A DNA stretch of 64,000 nucleotides from JAWKXU01 sp964468045 (GCA_964468045.1 CAYXTO010000009.1:1-64000); one strand, 5' to 3'; counted from the first letter of the stretch, positions 19,731 to 27,545 are shown. Notes: a model not told the origin generated them from the letters alone. A program made the numbers and translations.

Positions 19731-20576
19731 CTATTTCCCGTTCTTGAGCTCGTTGAAATCCGCGCCCGCCTGGATCATCCGCTCCGCGAACGGCGCCATC
19801 ATCACTGCACTGCAGCCGCCGTCGACCGGCAGCACCACGCCATTGACATAGGCCGATGCATCGCTGGCGAGGAACAGAACCGCTTCGGCGATATCCTTGG
19901 GATAGGCCACGCGACCGGACGGGATCAGTGTGCCCAGGCGCTCGTCAAGGAAGGATTCGAACTCGCTGGCCTGGTCTTCCGACACGCCAAACGCCCGCGC
20001 CATGATCGGCGTCATCGTGATGCCCGGGCAAATAGCGTTGGAGCGGATGCCATGCGCCCCCAGTTCGATGACCGCCTGGCGCACCACGCCGAGAACGGCG
20101 TGCTTGGTGATGGTATAGGCGGCGGAGGACCAGCCACCCTGGATCGCGGCCGTGCTGGCAGTGGAGATAATGGTGCCGCCCGTGCCCTGCTTGATGAATT
20201 GACGCGCGGCGTGCTTGTGGCCCGAAACCACGGAATTGACGAGGAGAGCCGAAGTATCGTTCATTCCCCCGAGATCGATGTCCACCAGGGAGTCGCGATT
20301 GCCGGGAGCGCCCGCATTATTGAATATGATGTCCAGCTTGCCGAAACGGTCCACCGCGGTCTGCACCAGGCGCTCGATCGCGGAATCGTCCGTCACATTG
20401 GTGTGGACATAGACCACCTTGTCGGGGAAGCGCGCCTCCAGCGCCTTGCCGAGATCGTCCTGGATGTCGCCAACGGCCACCTTGGCGCCTTCTTCGACGA
20501 AGAGCTCCACCGTACCGAGGCCGATACCGCTGACGCCGCCGGTAACAACTGCGACCTTGCCTGCTAACCTTGCCAT
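19731..20576 (-). CDS. Short-chain dehydrogenase/reductase (SDR)
   Basis: 281 residues of classical SDR. Cofactor motif TGGVSGIG (~12-19) with Asp in VGDIQDD, which favours NAD(H). NNAG follows, the catalytic Ser in ISTASTAA, and Tyr/Lys in YTITKHAV. The C terminus has the usual AVLFLASDASAYVNGVVLPVDGG. ATG 20576 follows a GGGAG at about 10 bases; TTG 20582 is an alternative start. In context it could oxidise a secondary alcohol to the ketone used by the BVMO, but substrate cannot be read from sequence. Confidence 0.92.
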   Translation of the reverse strand: MARLAGKVAVVTGGVSGIGLGTVELFVEEGAKVAVGDIQDDLGKALEARFPDKVVYVHTNVTDDSAIERLVQTAVDRFGKLDIIFNNAGAPGNRDSLVDIDLGGMNDTSALLVNSVVSGHKHAARQFIKQGTGGTIISTASTAAIQGGWSSAAYTITKHAVLGVVRQAVIELGAHGIRSNAICPGITMTPIMARAFGVSEDQASEFESFLDERLGTLIPSGRVAYPKDIAEAVLFLASDASAYVNGVVLPVDGGCSAVMMAPFAERMIQAGADFNELKNGK

Positions 20577-20604
20577 AAACAACGATCTCCCAATTTCCCT
20601 CCGG

Positions 20605-20618
20605 CATCCGGCCGGATG
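20605..20618. promoter_or_regulatory. Perfect palindrome upstream of SDR gene
   Basis: CATCCGGCCGGATG, a 14-bp perfect palindrome 29 bp upstream of the SDR start. It is a candidate operator for a dimeric repressor. No repressor gene of that kind is adjacent. Confidence 0.4.
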
Positions 20619-20762
20619 AATGATCCAAGCTTTAGCCGACTGGACGATGATTCCTAGTCATTGAACCGAATTTTATCCGGTTTGAGGCTGCCGGCGTTGG
20701 TGAGGGGGAGACTGGACTGCTGGGCGGGGATAGCACCATCGCCGAGTGCGGTTGGCGCTGCA

Positions 20763-21017
20763 CTAGGGCGCTGTCAGAAGCTTCTCGATTTTGGGGACAA
20801 CGAAGTCATATATCGCGGCATCCTCCAGGAGTGCCATATCGACACTTCCATCCTTGACCTTATCCAACAGGCCGCTCTTGAACTCAGCGGCCGCCCGGGA
20901 ACCTTCGACCTGCTCTATATGTTCAACGGCGCTCTCCAAACACAGATACAAGGTGTTTAGAGCGACCTTGATCATGTCCGGATTGGAGGTGCTGGAACTG
21001 TCAGATTTTCCAAACAT
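20763..21017 (-). CDS. Small hypothetical protein
   Basis: 84 residues, helical, no membrane segment: MIKVALNTLYLCLESAVEHI then FKSGLLDKVKDGSVDMALLEDAAIYDFVVPKIEKLL. Composition looks like a real soluble protein rather than a chance frame. It lies just left of the first att-like repeat, so it is probably the last chromosomal gene before the inserted elements. No family recognised. Confidence 0.55.
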   Translation of the reverse strand: MFGKSDSSSTSNPDMIKVALNTLYLCLESAVEHIEQVEGSRAAAEFKSGLLDKVKDGSVDMALLEDAAIYDFVVPKIEKLLTAP

Positions 21018-21209
21018 TCTTCGTCCCCTCGGCTTGTCAGATCAACCTACCGGGGAGAGGTTGGTTCCGGGTATCCATACGGCGACATGTAAACAGCACT
21101 GTTGATCCAAGAGTGGCACCGCTGAGACACGCTGACTGGCTCTTGATCGCACTCAGCGTTACCCCACTCCAGATAGGGTGGAAAAGGATCGCCTCTGCTA
21201 TTGAAAAGG

Positions 21210-21255
21210 TGGTGGACGCACTAGGGCTCGAACCTAGGACCCGCTGATTAAGAGT
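21210..21255. repeat. att-like direct repeat, copy 1 (left end)
   Basis: 46 bp identical to bases 33746-33791, the 3' part of tRNA-Lys(CTT) from CCA to the anticodon loop. The rest of the tRNA is absent, so this is an attachment-site copy and not a functional tRNA gene. Confidence 0.85.
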
Positions 21256-21458
21256 TTCGCTAAGTATCTGATTATACTGTATTATTCTGTTCGATCTTGT
21301 AGCGTAACGCATTGGCAATACGAATCTTCGGCGTAGTAATGCGTTCGGATCGATTTCATCCTGCTTGATTCAATTTCACGCATCTGATGCCCTAAAAATG
21401 CCCCGCTTGGATAGCTGCCCGGCGAGACCTGGGAGCGAAAATCGATGGTTAACACAAA

Positions 21459-21480
21459 CCCACATTTGTGGTAATGTGGG
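21459..21480. promoter_or_regulatory. Dyad operator upstream of parD
   Basis: CCCACATT-TGTGGT-AATGTGGG: perfect 8-bp arms, 24 bp upstream of the parD ATG. ParD-type ribbon-helix-helix antitoxins repress their own promoters through such dyads, so this is the likely autoregulatory site. Confidence 0.65.
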
Positions 21481-21504
21481 GATCGAGCAATATGCGAGGT
21501 TCCC

Positions 21505-21759
21505 ATGAGTCGCCTGACCATAGATATTACCGACCAGCAGCACCAAAGCCTAAAAGCCTTGGCGGCGTTGCAGGGCAAGACGATCAAGCAATATGCCATT
21601 GAGCGGTTGTTTTCCGCCGACGCGGGGGATGATACCGCATGGCAGGAATTGAAAACTCTGCTGGGAAAGCGAATTGCCGAGGGCTTGGCGGGCGGCGTGT
21701 CCACCAAGAGCATTGATGTCATCGTTGATGAGGAACTGGGCAGGGATAGCCGCGCTTGA
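21505..21759 (+). CDS. ParD-like antitoxin
   Basis: 84 residues. The N terminus LTIDITDQQHQSLKALAALQ followed by GKTIKQYAIERLF is the ribbon-helix-helix DNA-binding pattern of antitoxins. The C-terminal half, ending KSIDVIVDEELGRDSRA, would bind the toxin. GAGG lies about 8 bases before the ATG. Its stop overlaps the TTG start of the parE remnant, the usual coupled arrangement. With the toxin truncated, it probably survives as an orphan antitoxin. Confidence 0.82.
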   Translation: MSRLTIDITDQQHQSLKALAALQGKTIKQYAIERLFSADAGDDTAWQELKTLLGKRIAEGLAGGVSTKSIDVIVDEELGRDSRA

Positions 21760-21941
21760 CCGCTACCTATGTCCTGGCGTCGGCGGCGGAAGCCGACCTG
21801 CGCGACGTTATCCGCTATACACGCAAGCAATGGGGCGATGCGCAGACCCGTATGCGCGTCTTACCGTCATCTGTTTCCATCGCCGGGCATCCGTCGGGCA
21901 CCAGACCGATCGGCAAGGTCGCGCAGGCGATCGAGATATAG
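21756..21941 (+). pseudogene. Truncated ParE-like toxin
   Basis: Starts at TTG overlapping the parD stop. The first ~33 residues match ParE/RelE toxins (YVLASAAEADLRDVIRYTRKQWGDAQ). After about base 21855 the reading turns to unrelated sequence (PSSVSIAGHPSGTRP) that is antisense to the end of the neighbouring gene. ParE is normally ~95 residues, so roughly two thirds, including the C-terminal strands and key basic residues, is missing. The break marks a recombination joint. Confidence 0.8.
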
Positions 21942-22394
21942 CGTCTTCGCCTGATACTCCGCGTCGCGCAGCCGACGAACCATGTCTATGCGATTGCGTC
22001 CGCGCGGGCGGGGCAGTGTGGGCGAACCCTTGAGGCAGCTGCGCAGCTTGGCGGCCTTGCGCCGGGCACGCGACATCTGATTCATGCTCTGCACCGCATA
22101 GCTCAACCGCTGTGCGTCGCGAGATGCGAACCGTCCTCCGGCATAATAGAGTACTTCGCATCGTCGCATGGTGATGGGGCATAGGAAATAGCAACGCCAG
22201 CCGCCGAGGGATGATGGCACACCCTCAATGGCAATCTGCTGGCGTATAGGACCGTCAGTCATGTCCCCAGTCATCGTCATCATGCCATCACGCTCAATGT
22301 CGCTGAGATCGACGCGTATGCGTCGCGACGCGATTGCCGTATTCCTGCTCCAGCCAAGCGGCCCTCCGAATGCCGACACGATGCGGCAACCCAT
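21867..22394 (-). CDS. Mobile-element zinc-ribbon-like hypothetical protein
   Basis: About 175 residues. The pattern GGWRCYFLCPITMRRCEVLYYAGGRFASRDAQRLSY resembles a family common in alphaproteobacterial islands, where a Trp/Phe-CP motif and a second Cys form a partial zinc ribbon. It is followed by a basic region (MSRARRKAAKLRSCL). Only some zinc ligands are kept here. Start uncertain: ATG 22394 is preferred, 22445 possible; no Shine-Dalgarno helps. The C terminus abuts the joint with truncated parE, so the end may also be altered. Function unknown. Confidence 0.6.
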   Translation of the reverse strand: MGCRIVSAFGGPLGWSRNTAIASRRIRVDLSDIERDGMMTMTGDMTDGPIRQQIAIEGVPSSLGGWRCYFLCPITMRRCEVLYYAGGRFASRDAQRLSYAVQSMNQMSRARRKAAKLRSCLKGSPTLPRPRGRNRIDMVRRLRDAEYQAKTLYLDRLRDLADRSGARRMPGDGNR

Positions 22395-22497
22395 GCTGGG
22401 TGATGGCGGCGTGGAGATATGCGGGAAAATCTGGTTCGTCTCCATGACGGCACAGTCTGGTCGCGAACTAACTCCGCCGTCCGAGGACGACGGCAGC

Positions 22498-23427
22498 ATG
22501 TTCGACCATGTCGAAAGCTTGGGGCTCGGTGGCGTTCCCGCCGCCGTCTTCAACCCGATGGTCACGATCCCGACCGTTCGCATCTACCCCAAAGGGCTGA
22601 GTGCGGAGACTGAGTTCGATATCGTCGAAGTGGCCGATCGGGAAATGACCGTCGATGATATCAAACGCGCGATCGATGAGGTGCACGAAGAACACCTCTG
22701 TACGCCAGACGCGCAGATTTCTGGCAACTCCATGTGGTGCGATGCCCAGAAACTCCACGCCAGCAGCAATGCCGAAGCCATCGCGCAAACGCACGTCAAG
22801 ATCGCGCTCTCGCTCAGGCTCTTCAATTGCGATGTTCGCCCGGAGCAACCGATGAAGGCTGGGCGGGTCGATCTGGAGGTCGTTCAGCGGCTCGCCGACG
22901 GGGTGAGCATCATTCCCGCCGAAATCGAGATCAAGGTGCTGCGCGAACGAAACCGTCGCGGGCGAAAGTGGTCTGATGCCTTCAACGAGAAGTGGATGCG
23001 GCGCGGTATTCGTCAGGCGGCAGCTTATCGAGATGTCCGCAAGGCCAAGGCCGGCATGCTTTGCTGTTTCGATATGCGCGATGGTGATCGGGGTGAAACT
23101 AACACGCTCGGCTTGCTTGGGGAGCAACGGGATCGACTGTGGAGTCCTCACATCCCTGCGATGCTCGGCGCATACTTCTCTGAAATGTCCGGGATCGTGG
23201 AATCGCTAGGGGCCGTGCTCAGGCCTGGAGCGTCAATCTGGGCTGTCGTTGGTGACAGTCGATATGCAGGCGTGGCCGTGAATGTGGCCGATATCCTCGC
23301 TGAACTCGCGGTGAAATCCGGGTTTCAGGTGGAACGTAACGAGATACTTCGGGAAATGCGCACATCGGCACAGCAAGGCGGACAGGCCCAACTCGCGGAA
23401 AGCTTGCTAGTGCTGCGCCGCGACTAA
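22498..23427 (+). CDS. Chimera: PD-(D/E)xK-type restriction nuclease joined to methyltransferase C terminus
   Basis: 309 codons. Residues to ~203 look like a restriction nuclease: RVDLEVVQRLADG then AEIEIKVL (D...ExK metal site), followed by RQAAAYRDVRKAKAGMLCCFDMR. From RDRLWSPHIPAMLGAYFSEM onward it is the C-terminal part of a SPPY-type DNA methyltransferase (WAVVGDSRYAGV, AQQGGQAQLAESLLVLRR). The matching N-terminal part lies on the opposite strand at 23424-24470, so an inversion near 23107-23540 explains both. Start 22498 is preferred because the upstream frame overlaps the opposite-strand gene. Probably inactive as built. Confidence 0.75.
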   Translation: MFDHVESLGLGGVPAAVFNPMVTIPTVRIYPKGLSAETEFDIVEVADREMTVDDIKRAIDEVHEEHLCTPDAQISGNSMWCDAQKLHASSNAEAIAQTHVKIALSLRLFNCDVRPEQPMKAGRVDLEVVQRLADGVSIIPAEIEIKVLRERNRRGRKWSDAFNEKWMRRGIRQAAAYRDVRKAKAGMLCCFDMRDGDRGETNTLGLLGEQRDRLWSPHIPAMLGAYFSEMSGIVESLGAVLRPGASIWAVVGDSRYAGVAVNVADILAELAVKSGFQVERNEILREMRTSAQQGGQAQLAESLLVLRRD

Positions 23428-24470
23428 GTGCCGTATCGCGCCTGGCGCCAAGCCTCAGCATCGTTGTAAAGAAAATTGCGGTGGAGCGTAACGTCGTTAC
23501 TGTCCGCATAGGCCTTAACGCAGGCGAACGCATTGTCGAGTATTTGGGAGCCGGCCGGAGCCGGGAGGTAATCGCGGTGAATTTGAACGTGGGATGCCAG
23601 CGTGCTCTGACGAAGGACGCGATTGGCATTAGGACCGTCGAGATAGCCCAACATCCAAAGTTCTATGTTATAAACATCTGTATAGTCGAAAGAATTTGGA
23701 TAGGGCGGAGAAAACACAGCCAGATCGAAGGGACCCAGTCCTGGGATCGCGCGGCGGCTGTCTCCCCGTACTACGGTGTAAGCCGCAGCGGCACGCTGAC
23801 CAAAACGGCCGATCTCGCCGATCGCAGCCGAAACCGCGGTTGAAAAGGCCATGTCGACCTCACCGGCACCTCGACGGCGCTTTTCCCAGCCACGACGATA
23901 GCGCCGACCCTTACCGTTCACCACCGCATTGCTGAGTTCCACCAGAACACCGCCAAGCAACACTTTGAACAACCGGCGGTGGGCCATAATGCCCAGTCCT
24001 TCTATTGCCTCTCTGATTGCGAGAACGCGACCGGCCACTTCGTGGTCAAATAGCCATCGAGAATCCTTGCCTGGCTCGACAAACGTTGCGGGCAAACGGT
24101 CTATGCGCTTCGATGCATCTATCCGCCCGGCAGAGCGGAGCACAGTCCCCAGGTCGGAGACAAGCCGCTCAGCGTCGTATGTGGCAAGTTTAGCTTCGAT
24201 CAGGTCGGCAAGATAAGGATTAACCTCGATCGTGGTGGGTTCGGTCCCAAGGAACTGACAGGCAAGCGCACTTGTCCCTGACCCCCCAAAAGGATCTAGG
24301 CATGTCTTAACCGGCACGGCACTTGATCGTATTGCCTCGTATACAACTTCAGGGGCAAACGCCTCTTTGAAGTGGCGCCAACGTTGGAACGGGATCTGCG
24401 CCGATCCGGAATTCGTGCCGAAGGTCACCAGCTCGCGCTTTCCCGTCCATTGTTCAAAGCTAGCGTACAA
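23424..24470 (-). CDS. Chimera: DNA methyltransferase N terminus joined to nuclease C terminus
   Basis: 348 codons from TTG 24470 (AAAGGA six bases upstream). Motif I is CLDPFGGSGTSALACQFLG. Motif IV is FSPPYPNSFDYTDVYNIELW, the catalytic SPPY of N4-cytosine/N6-adenine enzymes. Homology to the family seems to stop after SHVQIHRDYLPAPAGS; the tail ACVKAYADSNDVTLHRNFLY reads like a nuclease C terminus. The missing methyltransferase end is on the plus strand at about 23130-23427. It still has the SAM and catalytic motifs but lacks the conserved C-terminal segment, so activity is doubtful. Confidence 0.78.
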   Translation of the reverse strand: MYASFEQWTGKRELVTFGTNSGSAQIPFQRWRHFKEAFAPEVVYEAIRSSAVPVKTCLDPFGGSGTSALACQFLGTEPTTIEVNPYLADLIEAKLATYDAERLVSDLGTVLRSAGRIDASKRIDRLPATFVEPGKDSRWLFDHEVAGRVLAIREAIEGLGIMAHRRLFKVLLGGVLVELSNAVVNGKGRRYRRGWEKRRRGAGEVDMAFSTAVSAAIGEIGRFGQRAAAAYTVVRGDSRRAIPGLGPFDLAVFSPPYPNSFDYTDVYNIELWMLGYLDGPNANRVLRQSTLASHVQIHRDYLPAPAGSQILDNAFACVKAYADSNDVTLHRNFLYNDAEAWRQARYGT

Positions 24471-24472
24471 CG

Positions 24473-24511
24473 TCAGTCCTTTCGCGGTATTGAAAATTAT
24501 CTATAGACTGA
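24473..24511. promoter_or_regulatory. Divergent promoter region of R-M locus with TCAGTC/GACTGA arms
   Basis: TCAGTC (24473-24478) and GACTGA (24506-24511) flank an AT-rich core between the methyltransferase start and the HTH regulator. GACT/AGTC elements recall controller-protein boxes of R-M systems, but the spacing is unusual and the assignment is tentative. Confidence 0.35.
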
Positions 24512-24525
24512 TATGCTAATTTGCA

Positions 24526-24870
24526 ATGGCAAAGCGCTACGAACATGTTTCTGCCTTGGCGCAGGAGATCGCTGCCCGTCGGCAGGAGCAGGCATTAAGC
24601 TTTGAAAAACTTGGTCTTTTAGCCGGAGTGGATGTCGCGCAGGCTTTCCGAATCTGTCGAGGCGAGTTCAAGACATTGAACCCCAGCGTCTTGAAAATCT
24701 GCAAGGCGTTGGGGATCCAGCCCAAAGCTGACGGCATGGTTCTTCAGCCAGCAGGCGGCAGCGCGACTGAAGCAATGCTATCCGCTGAGGTGTTAACGGC
24801 ATGGGATCGGACTGAAGCGGGTGCAGAATTGCTGAAGAGGGTGCTGCGTGCCCTCCAGCCAGCCGGCTAG
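24526..24870 (+). CDS. XRE-type HTH regulator (possible R-M controller)
   Basis: 114 residues. The N-terminal half carries a helix-turn-helix of the XRE type: AQEIAARRQEQALSFEKLGLLAGVDVAQAFRICRGEFKTL, then LKICKALGI. The C-terminal tail (AEVLTAWDRTEAGAELLKRVLRALQ) is helical. It is divergent from the methyltransferase with a 55-bp spacer, the place expected for a controller that delays nuclease expression. The cognate genes are scrambled, so it may now regulate only itself. Confidence 0.75.
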   Translation: MAKRYEHVSALAQEIAARRQEQALSFEKLGLLAGVDVAQAFRICRGEFKTLNPSVLKICKALGIQPKADGMVLQPAGGSATEAMLSAEVLTAWDRTEAGAELLKRVLRALQPAG

Positions 24871-25054
24871 GGATCGGTGCGATGTGTCCTCGTCGACTGA
24901 CATTGCCGAAGCGAGGATTCTGAAGGCGTCATCCCCGGCTCGAATGATACAATTAGTTGCGAGACGGGCCTTGTGTTGCCCTTGATGTCTGATGCCCCAC
25001 AGGTGCCCCGCCGCAAGTCGGCGGTTCACTTCCACATCTAAGTCATTGAAAAAA

Positions 25055-25100
25055 TGGTGGACGCACTAGGGCTCGAACCTAGGACCCGCTGATTAAGAGT
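25055..25100. repeat. att-like direct repeat, copy 2 (between elements)
   Basis: 46 bp identical to copies 1 and 3. It separates the R-M island from the satellite-like element and is the left end of the latter, 152 bp before the integrase gene. Confidence 0.85.
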
Positions 25101-25220
25101 GAGAGAAAATAGCCGGAAGGGAGTGGATATATCAGGAGGGAAACTCTTGCAATGCCGCTGAATACCTAGCATTTATATGGAACTGATCGGAGCCTAGCTA
25201 ACGCAACAGGAAGCGATCCA

Positions 25221-25241
25221 GTTAGACAAATGTTAGACAGG
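25221..25241 (+). repeat. GTTAGAC tandem motif, copy 1
   Basis: GTTAGAC-AA-ATGTTAGACAGG, ending 11 bases before the integrase ATG. Related copies lie at 30828-30847 and 33661-33681. It could be an integrase arm-type site or an operator controlling the integrase. Confidence 0.6.
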
Positions 25242-25252
25242 ATGAAGCGGAC

Positions 25253-26482
25253 ATGCCCAAGCCAACCTCGCTCCTGAAGGGCTTCGAGAAAGCTGTTGCG
25301 ACCGCCAAGGCTGGCCCGAAACGGCAGGTGATTTTCGACGAGGCGACAACCGGCCTCGCGCTGATTGTGTCGCCAAAAGGGAAGCGAGCCTTTTCGATCG
25401 TCGCGCGTGATCCCGGCGGCCGGCAGATATGGAAGCGTCTCGGTGATCCGTCGCTGATGCCCGTCGCGAAGGCGCGGGAGATCGCCGCCCAGGCTGTGGC
25501 GCGGGTTAAGGCGGGCGAACTGGAAGTCCTGCCAGACGAAGTGCCGAAGACACCGGCGGAAACGTTCAAGGTGGTCGCCGAGCGCTTCATCGCCCGCTGG
25601 GTCGATAAGGGCGGCAAGAAGCAGGATGGCGTCCCCCTGCGCTCCAAGCGCGAAATCGAACGCCAGCTGAAAGCCTACGTCTATCCGAAGTGGGGAACGA
25701 AACCATTCCTCTCCATTCGGCGCGGGCAAGTCACGGCGCTGATGGATGAGATGGTCGATAACAATGGGCCAGTGCAGGCCGATCGTGTGCTGGCCACGCT
25801 GGCCAAGCTCTTCAATTGGTATCGCCAGTATGACGAGAATTACGTCTCGCCGGTCATCCCCGAGATGAAGCGATCGGGAAGCCATACGGCGAGAGCCCGT
25901 ACGCGCATCCTTTCTGACGATGAAATACGCATGGTCTGGGAAGCCTGCGACGAGATCGGCACGTTTGGCGCATTCGTGAAGGTGGCTCTTCTGACAGGCC
26001 AGCGCCGGGCGAAAGTCGCGGCCATGGAGTGGAGCGATATTCGTGATGGCGTATGGTTTATTCCCTCCGAAGAGCGTGAGAAGATCAATGCGGGGGAGTT
26101 GAAGCTGCCCGATTTTACTCTCGCAATCATCGATGCGCAGCGGAAGCAGAAAAACAATCCGTTCGTATTCGCTGGGCGGGGAAGAAAAGCGTTCAACAGC
26201 TTTTCGGATGGCAAGGAGGAACTGCACGCCAAGGCGCCAATTGAGCCTTGGGTGGTCCACGATCTGCGCAGGACGGCGCGTTCCCTTATGGCCCGCGCGG
26301 GTGTCCGTTCTGACATTGCCGAGAGGGCGCTAGGCCACGTCATAGCGGGCGTTGAGGGCGTCTATGATCGCCATGCCTACAGAGATGAGAAGGGCGAGGC
26401 GTTAGCGGCCGTCGCGGGCCTTGTGGAACGCATCCTGCGGCGTGATGATGATAATGTTGTGCAGATGGGCGCGACGCGGTGA
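25253..26482 (+). CDS. P4-type tyrosine integrase
   Basis: 409 residues. The N-terminal arm-binding domain (DUF4102-like) contains IFDEATTGLALIVSPKGKRAFSI and RQIWKRLGDPSLMPVAKAREIA. A SAM-like core-binding domain follows in the middle. The catalytic domain shows Arg in LLTGQRRAKVAAMEW (~250), H-x-x-R in VHDLRRTARSLMARAG (~336-339), His in LGH (~362) and Tyr in EGVYDRHAY (~371), a complete R-H-R-H-Y set. It lies beside att copy 2, as expected for an integrase using the tRNA-Lys 3' end, and should be able to excise the element. Confidence 0.95.
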   Translation: MPKPTSLLKGFEKAVATAKAGPKRQVIFDEATTGLALIVSPKGKRAFSIVARDPGGRQIWKRLGDPSLMPVAKAREIAAQAVARVKAGELEVLPDEVPKTPAETFKVVAERFIARWVDKGGKKQDGVPLRSKREIERQLKAYVYPKWGTKPFLSIRRGQVTALMDEMVDNNGPVQADRVLATLAKLFNWYRQYDENYVSPVIPEMKRSGSHTARARTRILSDDEIRMVWEACDEIGTFGAFVKVALLTGQRRAKVAAMEWSDIRDGVWFIPSEEREKINAGELKLPDFTLAIIDAQRKQKNNPFVFAGRGRKAFNSFSDGKEELHAKAPIEPWVVHDLRRTARSLMARAGVRSDIAERALGHVIAGVEGVYDRHAYRDEKGEALAAVAGLVERILRRDDDNVVQMGATR

Positions 26483-26994
26483 AGGACCTTGCTGAACTGA
26501 AGGAGCCAATTGAGGTATGGAAGGCTATCGAGGGCGAACCCGCCGATCTTATTGCATTGCTCCGAAGCGAAGAGCCGTTGCGGCGATGGGAGCGAGATAC
26601 TTTAGCTGACTGGTTGGAAGGAAAATTACAGCCAGTTTCCTTGCCTAAAGGCCGCCCTGATCTATCTGTAACTGGTCCCACCCCGCTGCTATACAAAGGT
26701 CATAATATCCACACCCGAATGGGAAGTGCGGCAATAATAGAGATGTTTAATTGGGAGTTTATCCGAAAGAAGGGATGGCATCTTAAAAGATCGGGGAAAT
26801 TCTATTGGTCACGTGATCGGTTGCGGGAAAAAATCGCTGAGCGGTGGGGTATCGAAACGGAGGCGTTTTTCAACTACCTCAAGCGATCAAGGTCCGCGCG
26901 GCCAAAAGCAGTTTCAGGTCGTGACTATATAGAATTCCGACGGCGGCGGCTCGCATATCAAATTCGCCGCGCAAAAATCGGTGACAAAGACTGA
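26479..26994 (+). CDS. Hypothetical protein of the element
   Basis: 171 residues from GTG 26479, overlapping the integrase stop by 4 bp. The N-terminal third is acidic and helical (PIEVWKAIEGEPADLIALLRSEEPLRRWERDTLADWLEGKL). The C-terminal third is strongly basic (RDYIEFRRRRLAYQIRRAKIG). LYKGHNIHTRMGSAAIIEMFNW lies between. No family recognised. The base composition is AT-richer than the flanking genes (for example 26690-26790), consistent with foreign origin. Confidence 0.65.
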   Translation: MKDLAELKEPIEVWKAIEGEPADLIALLRSEEPLRRWERDTLADWLEGKLQPVSLPKGRPDLSVTGPTPLLYKGHNIHTRMGSAAIIEMFNWEFIRKKGWHLKRSGKFYWSRDRLREKIAERWGIETEAFFNYLKRSRSARPKAVSGRDYIEFRRRRLAYQIRRAKIGDKD

Positions 26995-27066
26995 TTTTCC
27001 TGCGGTGGATTGGTATGGATTGGCGCGACAAATGGTTGGCTCCGAACTCAAACGGAGCCAACCGAA

Positions 27067-27273
27067 ATGCAAATCCTACGACCGAACGAAACTGCCGCAA
27101 AGGTCGGCATTTGTGATCGCGAATTGCGCGACATGGAGCGCCAGGGCCGCTTCCCCAAGCGGTTCCAGTTGAATCCGCCCAAGGGCCGCGCAGTCGGGCA
27201 TCTTGAAAGCGAAGTGAACGAATGGATTGAGGCGCGCGCTGCCGCCCGCCTTGCTTATGCCGGTGAAGCCTGA
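27067..27273 (+). CDS. AlpA-family excisionase/regulator
   Basis: 68 residues. LRPNETAAKVGICDRELRDMERQGRFPKRFQL is the AlpA winged-helix pattern in which a short HTH reads a DNA site, and RAVGHLESEVNEWIEARAA is the usual end. AlpA-like proteins activate integrase genes or act as excisionases in P4-like satellites. The internal ATG 27067 is preferred over 27010 because it gives the family N terminus. Its stop overlaps the next start. Confidence 0.88.
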   Translation: MQILRPNETAAKVGICDRELRDMERQGRFPKRFQLNPPKGRAVGHLESEVNEWIEARAAARLAYAGEA

Positions 27274-27545
27274 TGGACCGCGCCGCATTGGCCAGCACAT
27301 GGCCCCCGACCGCTGCCGTTGCAGCCCTTGCCGGACACAACCCCAAGTCACCGATGCAGGCGATCCGGGAGAAGTGCCTGGACTGCACCGGCTATCAGCC
27401 ATCGGAAGTGGCACGCTGTGAGAGCGTGATTTGCCCGCTGTGGCCGTTCAGGGCTGGAAAGCATCCTTACACCGCATCGGCGCTGAAAAAGGCCGCCCTG
27501 GACGCCTCTTTTGGGAAAACAGAGGCGGTTGAGGGGGAGTCATGA
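27273..27545 (+). CDS. Cys-rich phage-type protein
   Basis: 90 residues. The core REKCLDCTGYQPSEVARCESVICPLWPFRAGKHPY has four spaced cysteines (CxxC, then C and C) followed by PLWPFR, a pattern I know from small proteins of alphaproteobacterial prophages; it probably binds zinc. Start ATG 27273 overlaps the AlpA stop. Exact role unknown. Confidence 0.8.
   Translation: MDRAALASTWPPTAAVAALAGHNPKSPMQAIREKCLDCTGYQPSEVARCESVICPLWPFRAGKHPYTASALKKAALDASFGKTEAVEGES

Larger units (their letters stand above)
21018..21504. other. Gene-free left boundary of the inserted elements
   Basis: Contains the first 46-bp att-like copy (21210-21255) and the dyad before parD (21459-21480). Short frames here translate tRNA-derived sequence and are not credible genes. 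Confidence 0.6.
21210..25100. mobile_element. Integrase-less island carrying TA remnant and restriction-modification locus
   Basis: About 3.9 kb bounded by two direct copies of the 46-bp tRNA-Lys 3'-end repeat (21210-21255 and 25055-25100). It holds parD, truncated parE, a zinc-ribbon-like gene, the nuclease/methyltransferase pair and an HTH regulator. It has no recombinase, so it probably moved with, or was left by, the adjacent element, whose integrase could act on its ends in trans. The disrupted genes suggest decay. Confidence 0.7.
24871..25252. other. Junction region between the two elements
   Basis: Holds att copy 2 (25055-25100) and the GTTAGAC motif before the integrase. An 80-codon minus-strand frame (24793-25035) overlaps the HTH gene and shows no recognisable domain. 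I see no supported gene. Confidence 0.55.

Noticed and set aside
21037..21318. 93-codon minus-strand frame across the left att copy
   Set aside because: It translates tRNA-derived sequence (LGSSPSAST), a common spurious annotation.
24793..25035. 80-codon minus-strand frame overlapping the HTH gene
   Set aside because: Overlaps a better gene, has no recognised domain and no clear ribosome binding site.
21210..25100. Additional tRNA-Lys genes at 21210 and 25055
   Set aside because: Only the 3' 46 bp are present; the acceptor 5' strand, D-arm and half of the anticodon stem are missing.
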